64,000 nucleotides of DNA from Homarus americanus (taxonomy: Eukaryota; Arthropoda; Malacostraca; Decapoda; Nephropidae): the NCBI RefSeq assembly GCF_018991925.1, contig NW_024725489.1, positions 7,415,065-7,479,064 on the forward strand, in the 5' to 3' direction. Positions within the stretch are counted from its first letter, which is position 1; every line of letters starts with the position of its first letter. This document shows, piece after piece, positions 32,488 to 43,255 of the stretch. A model generated the notes under the pieces. It was not told the DNA's origin. It was given only the letters and a program-made list of their open reading frames with translations, and searched no databases. The position numbers were made by a program, and so were the translations under genes.

Positions 32488-33774
32488 ATGGGCGGTAAGA
32501 AGGGACAACGTCAAGATGGGAGACACGACTCCCCACCTTCCCCTCTACCTGGCGCAGATGGGGCTTCTGCGCCCACTGCCTCTCTTCCTCCACCTCCAGC
32601 GACGGACATTGCCACAATTCTGAGATGGATGGACGACAGGGACGAGAGACGCAGAGAGATGGAATTTCAGAGGGAGGAGATACGAAGAGAGGAGGAAAAG
32701 GCGCGCTTTGATGCAATATTGGCGACCCTGGCGCTAACCCACCCTCCCTCACTCGCAGGTAGCGCCCACCAAGGCGCCAGTACCCTCCTTCCTCCACCAC
32801 ACCAGCGTACTCCAGGTACTCTTGCTACTCCAACAGCTCCCAAGGCATCTGTTCAACCCTCACCCTCCCTGTCACCAGACGTCACGTTTCAGCTTTTTCG
32901 TGAGTGGAGGCGGCGGTCCACAGATTGCTCCATGATGGTGGACCTTGATAGCATGCCTCCAAACAAACAGCTCATCCAACTGCGGATGTGTTTGTCGCTG
33001 GAGACCCAGAGAGTTTTGGAGCACACGTTGCAAGTGCCTCCCTATTCTACGTCTTCAGTGACGGATGTGCTCGACCTTTTACAGGAGCATGTTAAAGGTC
33101 GGAATAACGAGGCTTTGCATCACCGCGCCTTCACCAGCTGCAAGCAGGCAGAGAATGAATCTTTTGATGACTTTTTTGTACGTTTAAAGAGTTTGTCGGA
33201 GGAGACCGACGTCTGCAAGGCGCACAGCCAGGAATGTGAGGAAGTCTGGATCAAGCACGGGATCGTGACAGGTGTCAGGCAAGAAGAGTTGGTGCAGCGA
33301 CTCATCCCCGTGGACGCTTCCTCCACACTCCAGGTGGTAGTGACTGAATGTCCGTCATACGAGGCCACCAAGTCCGCCACCTCTGCCTTACGGGCCCCAC
33401 CTGCTGTGAGAGCTATCTCACAGTACAAGAAGGGTAAGAAGGAGGCAAACAACGTTAAGGCTGCCGCTCCTTCTTCCACGCCTCCGCCTAGTGCTTCCTG
33501 TGGCAGCTGTGGAAAGCAGCATGGCCCCAAGACATGCCCGGCCGCCGACGCACTGTGTCGTGGATGTGACCGTAAGGGCCACTGGTCTAACACGGACAGG
33601 TGCCCTGTACGAGGCCACAAGTGTCAGGCCTGCGGTCCCTATGGACACTACGACAAGTGCTGCCGCCAACCCAAGCCCAAAGCCCGAGATGAGGAGGAAA
33701 GCAGCGCGCTTCCCTCGGGGTGGTTCGCACGCAGCCCCCTTCAGATGGCCCACACAGCCCCAAGCAGCAGCTGA
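32488..33774 (+). CDS. Gag of Ty3 element 2
   Basis: Gag forms the particle that packages element RNA. 428 codons from MGGKKGQRQDG. Residues about 45-75 are highly charged (DERRREMEFQREEIRREEEK), probably a coiled coil. The capsid-like part includes LFREWRRRSTDCSM and LQEHVKGRNNEALHHRAF. Three Cys/His motifs follow: CGSCGKQHGPKTC, CRGCDRKGHWSNTDRC and CQACGPYGHYDKCC (residues about 336-392), nucleic-acid-binding zinc knuckles. Element 3 has the same three-knuckle layout in one continuous gag-pol frame. Here the frame ends at 33774 while protease continues in another frame from about 33720, so a frameshift splits gag from pol. Programmed shifting is possible, but a decay mutation is more likely because the relative lacks it. 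Confidence 0.85.
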   Translation: MGGKKGQRQDGRHDSPPSPLPGADGASAPTASLPPPPATDIATILRWMDDRDERRREMEFQREEIRREEEKARFDAILATLALTHPPSLAGSAHQGASTLLPPPHQRTPGTLATPTAPKASVQPSPSLSPDVTFQLFREWRRRSTDCSMMVDLDSMPPNKQLIQLRMCLSLETQRVLEHTLQVPPYSTSSVTDVLDLLQEHVKGRNNEALHHRAFTSCKQAENESFDDFFVRLKSLSEETDVCKAHSQECEEVWIKHGIVTGVRQEELVQRLIPVDASSTLQVVVTECPSYEATKSATSALRAPPAVRAISQYKKGKKEANNVKAAAPSSTPPPSASCGSCGKQHGPKTCPAADALCRGCDRKGHWSNTDRCPVRGHKCQACGPYGHYDKCCRQPKPKARDEEESSALPSGWFARSPLQMAHTAPSSS

Positions 33775-36498
33775 ATCACATCAGGAGGGTGGAATCGACC
33801 ACACGCCCCAGGGCTACCCCTTCCCCTACCATCCGCGTCGCCGTCACACACGGTGATGTGTCGGGTCACATCGAGGTGATACCGGACACCGGCGCTGATA
33901 CTACGGTGATAGGCCTGAAGCACCTCCAGAAACTGGGCCTCACCAAACGCGACCTGGGACCACCGCCGCAGCTGCTGTACTACAATGCGGACGGTTCCCA
34001 GATGCCGGACGCTGTGGGCTCCTTTCAAGCGGAGATCACCTACGGCGACAGGTCGTGTCACGGATGGATGGACGTGCAGCCTACTCTCGCTACACCCTTG
34101 TTGTCGTGGGAGCACTGCAAGGAGTTAGGCGTGGTGCCCAGAGACTTTCCTGAGCAGATCCCAGCTGCTCGGTACACCGCCAGCAGGGTGCGTGAGTCAA
34201 CGAGCGACGCTCCTGGCGCTGCCGCACAGAGCTGCCCAGAACCCTGCGTCCACTCCCGCCCCGCCTCCACCCAAGTCACGGCTGCTTCCTCTTCACAGCG
34301 AGACGTCTCCTTCAGCCGCAAGGGCCTACTTCCTGAAGGAGTACTCGGATGTGCTGGTGACGAAGGAGGCCCTACGGACCGCGCCACTGAAGGCTATGGC
34401 GGGTCCGCCTATGAGGATACACCTGCGGGAAGATGCACAGCCGTTTGCCATACACACTCCCCGGTTGATCCCTCTCGCCTTCAGGGATTCAGTCAAGAAG
34501 GAACTGGATTCCATGGTGGCCCAGGGTGTCATCGTACCCATTGGTGACGACCCGTCCCCTTGGTGCCACCCTCTAGTCGCTGTGGCAAAGACTAACGGTG
34601 GAGTGCGGATTACTACCGACTTGTCTAAGCTTAACAGCCAGGTGTCCCGTCCCGCCCAACCTTCACCCACACCTTTTGCAGCTATACGGAGTGTGGACGC
34701 CTCGCGCCTGTACGGGGTTGGTTACGCCCTTCTCCAGGATCATGGTGGAGGAAAGTACCAGTTCGTAAAGTGTGGCTCTCGCTTCCTCACCGATGCTGAG
34801 TCTCGCTACGCTATCATCGAGCTGGAGCTGCTGGCAGTGGTATGGGCCTTATCGAAGTGCAAATTTTACTTGATTGGCCTACAGCACTTTGACCTCATCA
34901 CAGACCACAGGCCCTTGGTCCCCATTCTTAATCACTATTCGCTGGACGCCATCGAGAATCCCCGCCTCCAGCGCCTGAAGGAGAAGATTTTGGCCTTCGT
35001 CTTCACCGCGGCTTGGCGCGCAGGTAAGGAGTTGTGCATCCCGGATGCCCTCTCCCGCACCCCAGTCAGCCGCCCGACACCTGAAGACGAGATGCTCAGC
35101 ACCGAGACCGGTTTCTCCGTCAGCAACATCGTCACTTTGTAGGCCGTACAGTCCCTCGCCAGCACCCAGGCCTCAGTGTCGCCACCCGACAGCGATCTGG
35201 CCCTTGAGGAACTACGGACCGCGGCACGCGACAACCCCTCCTACACTCAGCTCTTGGAGAGTGTGAGGACTAGGTTCCCTCGCGACCGTTTTGACCTCCA
35301 CAATGCCCTACGCCTGTATTGGAAGATACGTGAGGACCTCTACGCAGATGGGGACCTCGTCCTGTACGGTGCCCGTGTGGTCGTCCCTGCAGCTCTCCAT
35401 CGTCGCGTTCTGGCCCGCTTACACGACAGCCATCGTGGAGCAGAGGCCACCAAGCGCCGCGCAAGGCAGGCTGTGTACTGGCCCGGCATTGACGCGGATA
35501 TCGTCAATACGGTCCGTGCCTGTGAGACGTGCCAGATCATGCAGCCCAGTCAACAGCAGGAGCCTCTCTTGTGCGACAACGAACCCACCAGGCCCTTCGA
35601 GTCCGTGTCGGCTGATTTCTTCAGCACAGCTGGGAAACATTTCCTAGTTGTCGCCGACCGACTCTCTGGCTGGCCTGTGGTGGTAATCTGAGGCTCGGAC
35701 ACTACGTCCGCGGCCACCATTCGCCACTTCCGGCACCTCTTTCGTGACCTGGGCGTCCCCGTACGTTTGCTGACGGACGGTGGGCCACAGTTCACCAGCC
35801 GGTACTTCACAGGATTCCTGGAGCGTTGGGCAGTCTGCCACATCGTGTCAACACCCCACTACCCACAGTCAAACGGCCACGCTGAGGCTGCGGTCAAGAC
35901 AGTCCAGCACCTCATCCTCAAGGTGGCCCCTTCAGGCAATATAGACTGTGAGGCGTTTGACAAAGGACTCCTGGAGTTACGTAACACTCCCACCCACACA
36001 GGACGCTCCTCTACCCAGATCCTGTATGGTCACCCTCTCCGCTCTTGCGTTCCTGCACACGCCAAGGCCCTTGCGAAGGAGTGGCAGACCAGAGCCGAGA
36101 ACTGCGACCGCCGCGCCACTACACGTGCCCAGGACGCCAAGGCTCGGTATGACGACCTTGCCCGCCCTCTTCAGCCGCTGGAGATTGGTGCCCTTGTCCG
36201 CGTCCAGGACCCGACGACGACACGTTGGGACAAGGTGGACATAGTGATGGGCGTCGGCCGGTCGCGGGACTACAAGGTCAGGATGCCGAGCGGCCGTGTC
36301 TGGTGGAGGAATCGCCGCTTCCTCCGGCCAGTCCCACACCCTGCTGCTGGCCCCCTGACCGAGGACGAGTCACCTACACCTCACGAGGATCCGCCCCACA
36401 GTGCACCTCGATGCTTGGAGCGACTTAGAACTAAGAAGTCCGCTCAAGACAAAGACTATGAGCGTGAGGGGGGAGGGAGATGTAGGTTATGTATCTAA
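33720..36498 (+). pseudogene. Pol of Ty3 element 2, RT deleted
   Basis: Protease carries IPDTGADTTVIGLKHL (about 33884). The frame then shifts near 34320 into [38 protein letters not shown]. At 34695/34696 RT stops and RNase H begins directly (AIRSV then [15 protein letters not shown]). Compared with element 3 about 660 bases are missing, including the first catalytic Asp region and the VDD box, so no polymerase can be made. RNase H continues to [14 protein letters not shown], then a TAG (35140). Integrase follows with its HHCC zinc domain (SHRGAEATKRRARQAVYWPG) and D, D, E residues, interrupted by a TGA (35689). The C-terminal GPY/F-like module (WDKVDIVMG, VWWRNRRFLRP) is present. The frame runs through the purine tract and stops inside the 3' LTR. 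Confidence 0.9.
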
Positions 36499-36798
36499 GC
36501 TACTGTGCCGAGTAGCAACCTTGTATCTAAGCTACTGTGTCGAGTAGCAACCTTGTATATAAGCTACTGTGCCGAGTAGCATCTATGTATGTAATTACGT
36601 GGCAACAATGCACGTGTTATGTGGCAACATTGCCCCGAGGCTGCCATATGGCAATGCAGCCTCAGTCTGACTCCGTGGGTCGGGCATGGCACTTCATTCG
36701 CACGCTGCTCACTACTTGTATCTCTCATATCCGTTAATAAATGAACCGGTGTTTCCCTACCCATTACTGCCTTCTTCAGGGAACACTTGGAACCTTCA
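36481..36798 (+). repeat. 3' LTR of Ty3 element 2
   Basis: TGTAGGTTATGTATC to ACCTTCA, 318 bp, after the purine tract GGGGGGAGGGAGA. An extra unit (TAAGCTACTGTGTCGAGTAG) and a small deletion near 36743 distinguish it from the 5' LTR. Confidence 0.92.
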
Positions 36799-36803
36799 GA
36801 AAG

Positions 36804-37611
36804 TGAGTTTCTGGTCGAACCAGATTCCAAGACACTGGTGGGTGTTGGTCCAGACTATCGGCGTGTTTTGTATGGAGAGCATCTTGTCTGGTGTGTCTGT
36901 GTATATGGCCATCGCTTTCGACTTGGCTGGATTTATCTTGAGTCTGTTGCGTGTTGGCTAGTCTGTTTGCTCCTCTTACTATGAGCTGTAAGTCGTCTGC
37001 ATAGCATAGGAGCTTGGCTGTTTGTCTGAAAGGAAGTCTGACAAGATTTTCCATCAGGACATTGAACAGCGTTGGACTGAGGATGCCTCCTTATGGGGTT
37101 CCGTTTTCATGGACCCTGTAGCTTGAGGTTGCTCCCTGAAAGCGTACTCTTGCTTCTCTCTGTGTGAGGTAGTTCTGGGTCCACCCCAGCAACCTTCCTT
37201 TGACGCCTTTTTCAGCGAGCGTCGTTATAATGGCCAGTGAATTTGCTAGTTTGAAGGCCTTCTCCAGGTCGAGGAAGACCACCAAAGCTGGTTTGTTGTC
37301 CACTGTGCTGAGTATCTCGGCGATGTTGTTGCCTGTGCCGGTGTTCTCGGTGTAAGCAAAAATGTGAGGGTGTGGGCTGCCTACTTTTCATTTAAGTCGG
37401 TTGAGGGCCATTCTTTCTCCCGTTTTCGCTATGCAGCTGAGAATGGGAGATGGGTCTCGGTTTGTCTGGTTCTCTGGGCTTCGGAATGGGCAGTATATCT
37501 GCCGTCTTCCATTCCGGTGGAAGTCTTTGTGCTGTCCACGAAGCATTGATGACTTGTAGCAAAGCCTCGTGCCTGGCTTTTCCGGCATGGGAAAGCATGG
37601 AGTAGCCCCGG
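36804..37611 (-). pseudogene. I-like LINE copy 1, RT part
   Basis: Continuation of copy 1 on the far side of Ty3 element 2. The minus strand has GYSMLSHAGKARHEALLQVI, a damaged fingers region, FLDLEKAFKLAN, KGVKGRLLGWTQNYLTQREA, VHENGTP then GGILSPTLFNVLMENL, and the active-site box LLCYADDLQL. Several shifts and stops occur. The copy is 5'-truncated at about 37611, where it meets a promoter-like fragment. Confidence 0.85.
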
Positions 37612-37801
37612 GGGGTTGTATTTATATGATTCTGCCGGATCAAGAGTCGAAGTGCAAAGATGAGAAACCCTGCTGATTGGCTGAGGTGAAGGCACCAACT
37701 GGCCAATCACCGTGCAGTTCGAACACGAGAGCTGATTTGTGGAACCCGCCCCTGGTCGGCAAGTGACCAATCAGCAGTTGTTGGGGAGAGTATCCACTAC
37801 A
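37612..37801 (-). promoter_or_regulatory. Promoter-like U3 fragment with CCAAT and TATA motifs
   Basis: On the minus strand it starts TGTAGTGGATACTC, has several CCAAT/ATTGG motifs (CTGATTGGTCA, GTGATTGGCCA, GCCAATCAGC) and then CATATAAATAC, ending a few bases after this TATA box where LINE copy 1 begins. A related fragment lies at 38488-38645 on the plus strand. It looks like the U3 part of an LTR cut near the start of transcription. Confidence 0.5.
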
Positions 37802-37805
37802 CTAT

Positions 37806-38260
37806 CCCGGGATCTGTCAGTTGACTGAAAATGTCCAAAGGAGGGTCACCAAACTGCTACCTGCACTACGGGACCTCAGTTACCCAGATAGATTAGAACG
37901 CCTGCAACTGCCTAGATTATACTACAGACAGGCAAGGGATGATTTAATTGAAGTGTATAAACGTCTCAGGGGGCATTACAAGAGGTCACAGCTCAAGGTT
38001 GAAGAAGCCACAAGCCCAGAAAATGTGAGGGCAAACCTTTTCGGAGTGAGAATTTTGAACTCTTGGGACAATCTACCAGAGAGTGTTGTGACAGCACCGA
38101 GTCTGAGCTGCTTCAAGACCAGATTTGACCAACATTGGAACAGGTTCAGGTACATTCAGGAGCCAGAACATGCCCAGTACTTGCCAACAGTGTATAAAGA
38201 GACTTGACAGACCACCCAAGCGGTTAACGAGCCGATCAGTGGTTAAAGGATAAAGCAACA
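37806..38260 (+). pseudogene. LINE family A fragment, 3' end
   Basis: Reads LTENVQRRVTKLLPALRDL, YPDRLERLQLPRLYYRQARD, then FDQHWNRFRYIQEPEHAQYL: the C-terminus of the family A reverse transcriptase, with a single copy of the GCCGATCAGTGG tail unit. Open from 37821 to 38207 but lacking the catalytic domain; an internal deletion is apparent after LRGHYK. Confidence 0.85.
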
Positions 38261-38487
38261 CATGGGTATTTCATTTATACTCCATTATTCTGTATATTTT
38301 ATCATATTCCAACCCCAACTGTAATGGATTATAACTTAACTCCAAAGCTATTGGGTGCTGACACTATGGTCATGAAGTCATTTATCCTTTTATATGTCTC
38401 AGGAATACAACCCAGAATTGTGAAACGTATACCCCAACACCCTTCTTAACAGCACAACTACCCACCAAACACCTCGGTCAACTGTAT

Positions 38488-38645
38488 TGTAGTGGATACT
38501 CTTCCTTACAACTGCCGATTTGTCGCTGACCAGCCAACCCCACGGCGAGTTTCTCTGACCAAGCCTCGCTTTTGGACTGTGCGGTGATTGGTCAGCGGTG
38601 CCGCTCACTTTCGGCAGAATCGTACAAATACCCCCAGCCTCGCCA
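38488..38645 (+). promoter_or_regulatory. U3-like fragment, plus-strand copy
   Basis: Starts TGTAGTGGATACTCTTCC, shares ACAACTGCCGATTTGTCGCT with the fragment at 18347, and has GTGATTGGTCAGCG and CGGCAGAATCGTACAAATAC matching the minus-strand copy at 37612-37801. The TATA motif is degenerate here. It lies directly before a truncated Jockey-like LINE. Confidence 0.5.
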
Positions 38646-38663
38646 TTATAACGACAACCATGT

Positions 38664-39661
38664 AGGACAAACCTTCAACCTTTATAGCGGAGTTCCCCAA
38701 GGCAGCAATATATCACCAACGTTATACACTGTATATACGGCAGATATGCCGCAACCACGGCAATCAGAATATATAGCATACGCAGATGATGTTACACAGA
38801 TAATCAGGTACCCGGGAAAATCCAAACAAATGATGGCCATTAGAACATGCAGAGAAATAGAGTTAATAAACAACTATGAACGAAAATGGAAGATAAAAAC
38901 CAATGTCCAAAAACTCCAAATAATTCACATCGCAAAAACGAACCCATGCCCTATTATTATCAACAATCAACAAATACCATATGTTGCCAAGGGAAAAACA
39001 TTAGGACTCAAGATATCCAGAAGCGGAATAATCCCTCACATTAATGAAAGAATAGCTATGGCAAGAACACAACTTACAAAACTCAGAAGATTCCTCCAAC
39101 TGGACACCAACACGCAATTGCACCTATATAAAGCACTGATCAGACCACACTTAGAATACCCTCCGATACCTCTGAACACAATCGCAAGAACTAATCAACT
39201 TAAATATCAAGCAGTACAAAATATAGCCCTCAGAAGAGCGGCAAAACACCAACCACCATACACACAAACAGTACAAGACATACACACAGAACACGGCATA
39301 GACCCACTCAACATCAGAATACACACCCAAGCAAATGCAATATGGGAAAAAATCCAGCAAGAACAGGATCCCATACTAAACAAACTAATCGAGGAAAACA
39401 ACAACACATCACACAGATGGTGGCCTAGAAGCAGGAAAAATGATAATGAAGAACCAGAGCCTCTATATACACAATAACAACAAAATAACAACAAATAAGA
39501 ACCAAAAAGATGGGCACAACTCTCCAGTCACACAAGGACCTGGAGGGACCCCACAAATAAACAGAGACCTAAATAGTTAAAAAAAAAGAAAAAAAAGATG
39601 GGGATCATCCCTACAGTGCCACAAGGACCTGGAGGGACCCCCCCCCACCCTAAGATAATAT
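38664..39661 (+). mobile_element. Jockey-like LINE, 5'-truncated RT
   Basis: Begins inside RT and stays open to 39477: SGVPQGSNISPTLYTVYTAD, active-site box AYADDVTQI, then KTLGLKISRSGIIPHINERI, ALIRPHLEYPPIPLNTIART and an acidic/basic C-terminus. No RNase H follows, which fits Jockey rather than I. The 3' untranslated part has a repeated block (AAAAAGATGGG, CACAAGGACCTGGAGGGACC) at 39509 and 39594, ending near 39661. It is related to the larger LINE at 56.25-61.6 kb. It cannot move on its own because the 5' half is missing. Confidence 0.85.
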
Positions 39662-39766
39662 GCCCCAAGGACAACTCGGAATAACTTAGCTTAGCTTGGC
39701 TGAGACCGGCCTTCCCTAACCCCATGAACCTCTAATGCAGCACAGTTACGGAAGACAAAAAAACCC

Positions 39767-39895
39767 GTCTCCGCAAGGTGGATAGCCCACCTGCTGTTAA
39801 CCTTCTCCTTTACTTCTCACTTCTGAACTTTACCTTGTACTTTTACCCTTCTCCCACTCCCAGAGCTACTGCTCTCTTCTCTCCGTACAACCAAC
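39767..39895 (+). repeat. Short repeat, inverted relative to 29085-29175
   Basis: GTCTCCGCAAGGTGGATAGC followed by CCACCTGC and a CTTCTC-rich stretch is the approximate complement of 29085-29175 (GCAGGTGGGCTATCCACCTG region). The type is unknown. Confidence 0.6.
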
Positions 39896-39902
39896 CAACC
39901 TA

Positions 39903-42139
39903 TAACGAAGCTCTCTGAAAAAGGCGTCAAAGGAAGGTTGCTGGGGTGGATCCAGAACTACCTCACACAGAGAGAAGCAAGAGTACGCTTTCAGGGAGCA
40001 ACCTCAAGCTACAGGGTCCATGAAAACGGAACCCCACAAGGAGGCATCCTCAGTCCAATGCTGTTCAATGCCCTGATGGAAAATCTTGTCAAACTTCCTT
40101 TCAGACAAACAGCCAAGCTCCTATGTTATGCAGACGACTTACAGCTTATAGTAAGAAGATCAAACAGACTAGCCAACACGCAACACACACTACAACTTAT
40201 AGAAGAGGAGTGCAACAGACTTGGAATTCAAGATAAACCCAGCCAAGTCGAAAGCGATGGCCATCAGCACAGACATACCAGACAAGATGCTCTCCATACA
40301 AAACACGCCGGTAGTCTGGACCAACACCCACCAGTGTCTTGGAATCTGGTTTGACCAGAAACTCACTTTCAAGCCGCAACTCGAGTATCTCAGGCACAGG
40401 ACGAAGAGCAGACACAATATAATGAGGTCGCTCACCAGCACAACCGCAGGAGCAAACTTTCATATGCTCAAAGCCTACTACACGGCCGCCATCAGATCGC
40501 TGGTAGATTACAGTGCTCACACACTCTTTGGACTGAGAGAAGACGAAATAGCTAAGCAAGAAGTTATCCAAAATAATGCTCTGAGGACCATGCTCGGAGC
40601 ACCCATGTGGACCAGAATTTGCAATTTGCAAATGGAAACTGAACTACCACCCCTGGCAGTACGAGTCAAGCAGGTGACAGCCGGTCTCCTCGCCAAAATC
40701 TGTAGATCAGATAAGCCCACAGCTGCCAAAATTCGAATCAGTGCCTCCCTCCACCTCGACCACAGAGTGCGAGGGGCCACCTGGTCTCACGAGGCAAGCG
40801 AGGTCATCCGACACCTGCAAGCAGAAACACTCGTTAAGAACAAACAAGAAATACGAGACAATGGTTACGTAGTTCCTCCACCATGGAGCCCTCCACCAGC
40901 CACATTCAAAATTACCGACCTAGGTGATAGCAAATCCAACCTCCAGAAGGAGGACCTCAAAAAAATAACTCTGGAAGCCATAGCCACCGAGACACCGGCT
41001 GATGCAACATCATACTTCACAGACGGCTCGGTGGATCCAAAACATCATACATCCGGAGCAGCCTTCTACACCCAAGGTCAGACCCTCCGATGGAGACTTT
41101 CTAATGACTGCTCCACCCTACAAACAGAGCTGGTAGCAATCTCAAAGGCCCTACAACACGCTGCAACACAACACAACAAGTCCATCATAATTCACACGGA
41201 CTTGAAATCGGCCATGCAGGCGCTGCAACACAGTCAACCAAGAGACAACGTCCACATCATAACCTCGATTCTCGCACAGCTACAGGAATTAAAAAGACAA
41301 AACCGCCCAGTCGTCTTACACTGGATTCCCAGTCATGTAGGGATCGGGGGAAACGACGTGGCAGACGAAGCAGCCAAGGCAGCCACACGTTCTAGCAGCG
41401 TACACATTCAAGTTCCAGCAAGCGTGCAACAGATCAAGAATCACCTCAGAAATACTAGCAAGCTCCACATCCAAAAGAGCTTCCTTCACGCATTTAACGC
41501 TGGTTCCCAATCAGCCAAATGGTACCTGGCGGCTACAAAAGGGGAACCACCCTTCGCAGACACGAAAACATCAAGACAAACCCATGTTAGCCTTCATCGA
41601 CTACGACTAGGGTACAAGTGCTCCTGGCAGATGATCGGAAATGACGTCATGGAATGCACCTACTGTCAGGAGCCAGCAGCCAACCCACTTGAACACTATC
41701 TCCTCGACTGCGAAGTCACACAAAGCCTCCGAAACAGAACTCAAAACTCCCAAGAAGCACACACAACACCAGCGGCCACTCTAACCCGAAAGGCCCAAAC
41801 AAACTACATTCACCACCTTCTCCGGGTCATCACACGATACCCACCACTCACAGAGCTTAGAAAGTATCCTCTCCCAGCAAGTGTGGACCCCAGTTCGGGG
41901 GGCGCGCCACTCCGAAACTGACCACGTCCAAGAGTGGGGGCTGGTGGTAAACGTCCACTGATCGGGGGTCCGCTCAACTTGCAACCTGCAATATCCTTCC
42001 AAATCTGCAGGTAGGACCACCTCTAATCCCAATCCGGTCTGGCTACTCCAGGAGCTCCAGCCGGAACCACCAAACGGGCCGCCTATAGGCAAAGGACCGT
42101 GTCGGACTATGGTCCGACAATCTCAACAACAACAACAAC
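39903..42139 (+). pseudogene. I-like LINE copy 2, RT thumb to RNase H
   Basis: Same family as copy 1 but in the opposite orientation and uninterrupted. It begins in RT (KGVKGRLLGWIQNYLTQREA), passes GTPQGGILSPMLFNALMENL and the active-site box LLCYADDLQL, then a frame change near 40220. A 566-codon open stretch to 41921 covers the connection region, RNase H (YFTDGSVDPKHH, Glu in QTELVAIS, HTDLKSAMQ, WIPSHVGIGGNDVADEAAK) and the terminal Cys motif CTYCQEP. One RNase H motif reads HTDLK where HTDSK is seen in copy 1. The 5' half of the element is missing. The 3' end has a hairpin (42100-42119) and a (CAA)n tail. Confidence 0.9.
42100..42119 (+). repeat. 3'-terminal hairpin of I-like LINE copy 2
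   Basis: TGTCGGACTATGGTCCGACA: the arms pair perfectly except at the centre. Conserved with copy 1; the (CAA)n tail starts eight bases later. Confidence 0.75.
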
Positions 42140-42660
42140 CGTGAAGACAGAGCAACGTGAGCCACCAAGGTGAAAAGACGCATGTCGCAGTTATTCCCGA
42201 CCCACGTGCTTCCACTTGCTCACGTCGGCGCCTGGCCAGACTTACTGTCGCCACACACGCCACTCTCACTTTGACGTGGATATCTCGTCTCTGTTGAATT
42301 GACTTGCTTGTCTCTTTGTTTTTTATGCTCACATTTCTTAGTGCCCTCACCGATTCTCTCAGTATTAACGAACCCTGCGGCAACTGTCGTTAGGACAGGC
42401 CACAAAGGGGCCCCTTAGAGGGGTGTGAGCTGGGCAAGTGAGTTTAGCTGATAGGGTAGAGTAGGCTCCTCCTTTTTGGGGGTCCTGTTGCAAAACCAGA
42501 GCCACCAACCTACGAACCAGTTAGGGGGGGGGGGTTGTCTACGGCACTGGTCCTAGGGTAACGAGGAACTAGGTAAGTGTAGTAAGCCTTCATTGTCAAT
42601 TTATTGATTTAAGACGAGCGAGAGAGAGGAGGATTCCTTCCCTGCACTTCCTCCACTAGG
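42140..42660 (+). other. Probable leader of I-like LINE copy 3
   Basis: No open frame. It holds GTGAAAAGACGCATGTC (also near 28990 on the opposite strand), a G-rich run (42518-42534) and CT-rich sequence. Its place before ORF1-like sequence suggests a 5' untranslated region, but the element start is not defined. Confidence 0.4.
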
Positions 42661-43255
42661 CTACAGGACAAAATTGAAGACACCGGGACAAAATCAGTCC
42701 GTGCAGGAAACCATGACAAATCAGTGGACTCCACAACCTCAGCTCCAGAGCTGTATAGCATTAAAAGCACAGAACACTCCAGTATTGGTGGAGAACACCA
42801 TATTGCCTGGGACACCGTAACACCCTTAGGCGACCACCCAACTGTATACAACCCAGCTTGCCAATCTACAAGCAGCATTCACAGAAGAACAAATAAAACA
42901 GATGATCACCATTATGGTAGTGACTGTCTCTACTATAAAAAAGAAACAAGATACCAGCACCGAAAATATAATAAATGCAGTTATGACACAGCTCACAGAA
43001 AAGATGCAGGAAGACCACACCCCCAAAACTCCACAACTAATAGTGGAACAGACGTCGCCGTTGAGTCAGATATCAAACAAGAAGAAGAACTTACCATCCG
43101 AGAGATCACTCAAAACCGTGAAACCTCAAGCCCCTCGCAACAGATCACGAGGGACAGAACAACAAGCACAGACCGTCAGCAAACACACGATCACAGACAA
43201 GAGCGACAGCACCCTGAAGAGAGAAGGAAAAACACGAGAAACGATTGAACCAATA
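42661..43255 (+). pseudogene. I-like LINE copy 3, ORF1 fragment
   Basis: Low-complexity hydrophilic sequence, open in alternating frames, with MTQLTEKMQEDHTPKTPQ and Lys/Arg/Thr-rich stretches ending ITDKSDSTLKREGKTRET just before a CR1 insertion. The frame resumes after that insertion at 44991 and ends at 45149 with TSDEEIMIE before the endonuclease. It is read as ORF1 by position; no zinc knuckle is seen in what remains. Confidence 0.55.

Larger units (their letters stand above)
31679..36798 (+). mobile_element. Ty3-type LTR retrotransposon no. 2, nested and deleted
   Basis: 5.12 kb, inserted into I-like LINE copy 1 and flanked by the 5-bp duplication GAAAG (31674-31678 and 36799-36803). 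Removing the element and one duplication restores the LINE sequence found uninterrupted in copy 2 at 40370-40380. It has LTRs, a primer site, gag and pol. RT is largely deleted and two stops and frameshifts occur, so it is non-autonomous. Gag and Pol are closely related to element 3. Confidence 0.95.

Noticed and set aside
37620..38660. A functional host promoter between LINE relics
   Set aside because: The CCAAT/TATA fragments are repeated and abut truncated elements, so an LTR origin is more likely than a host promoter.
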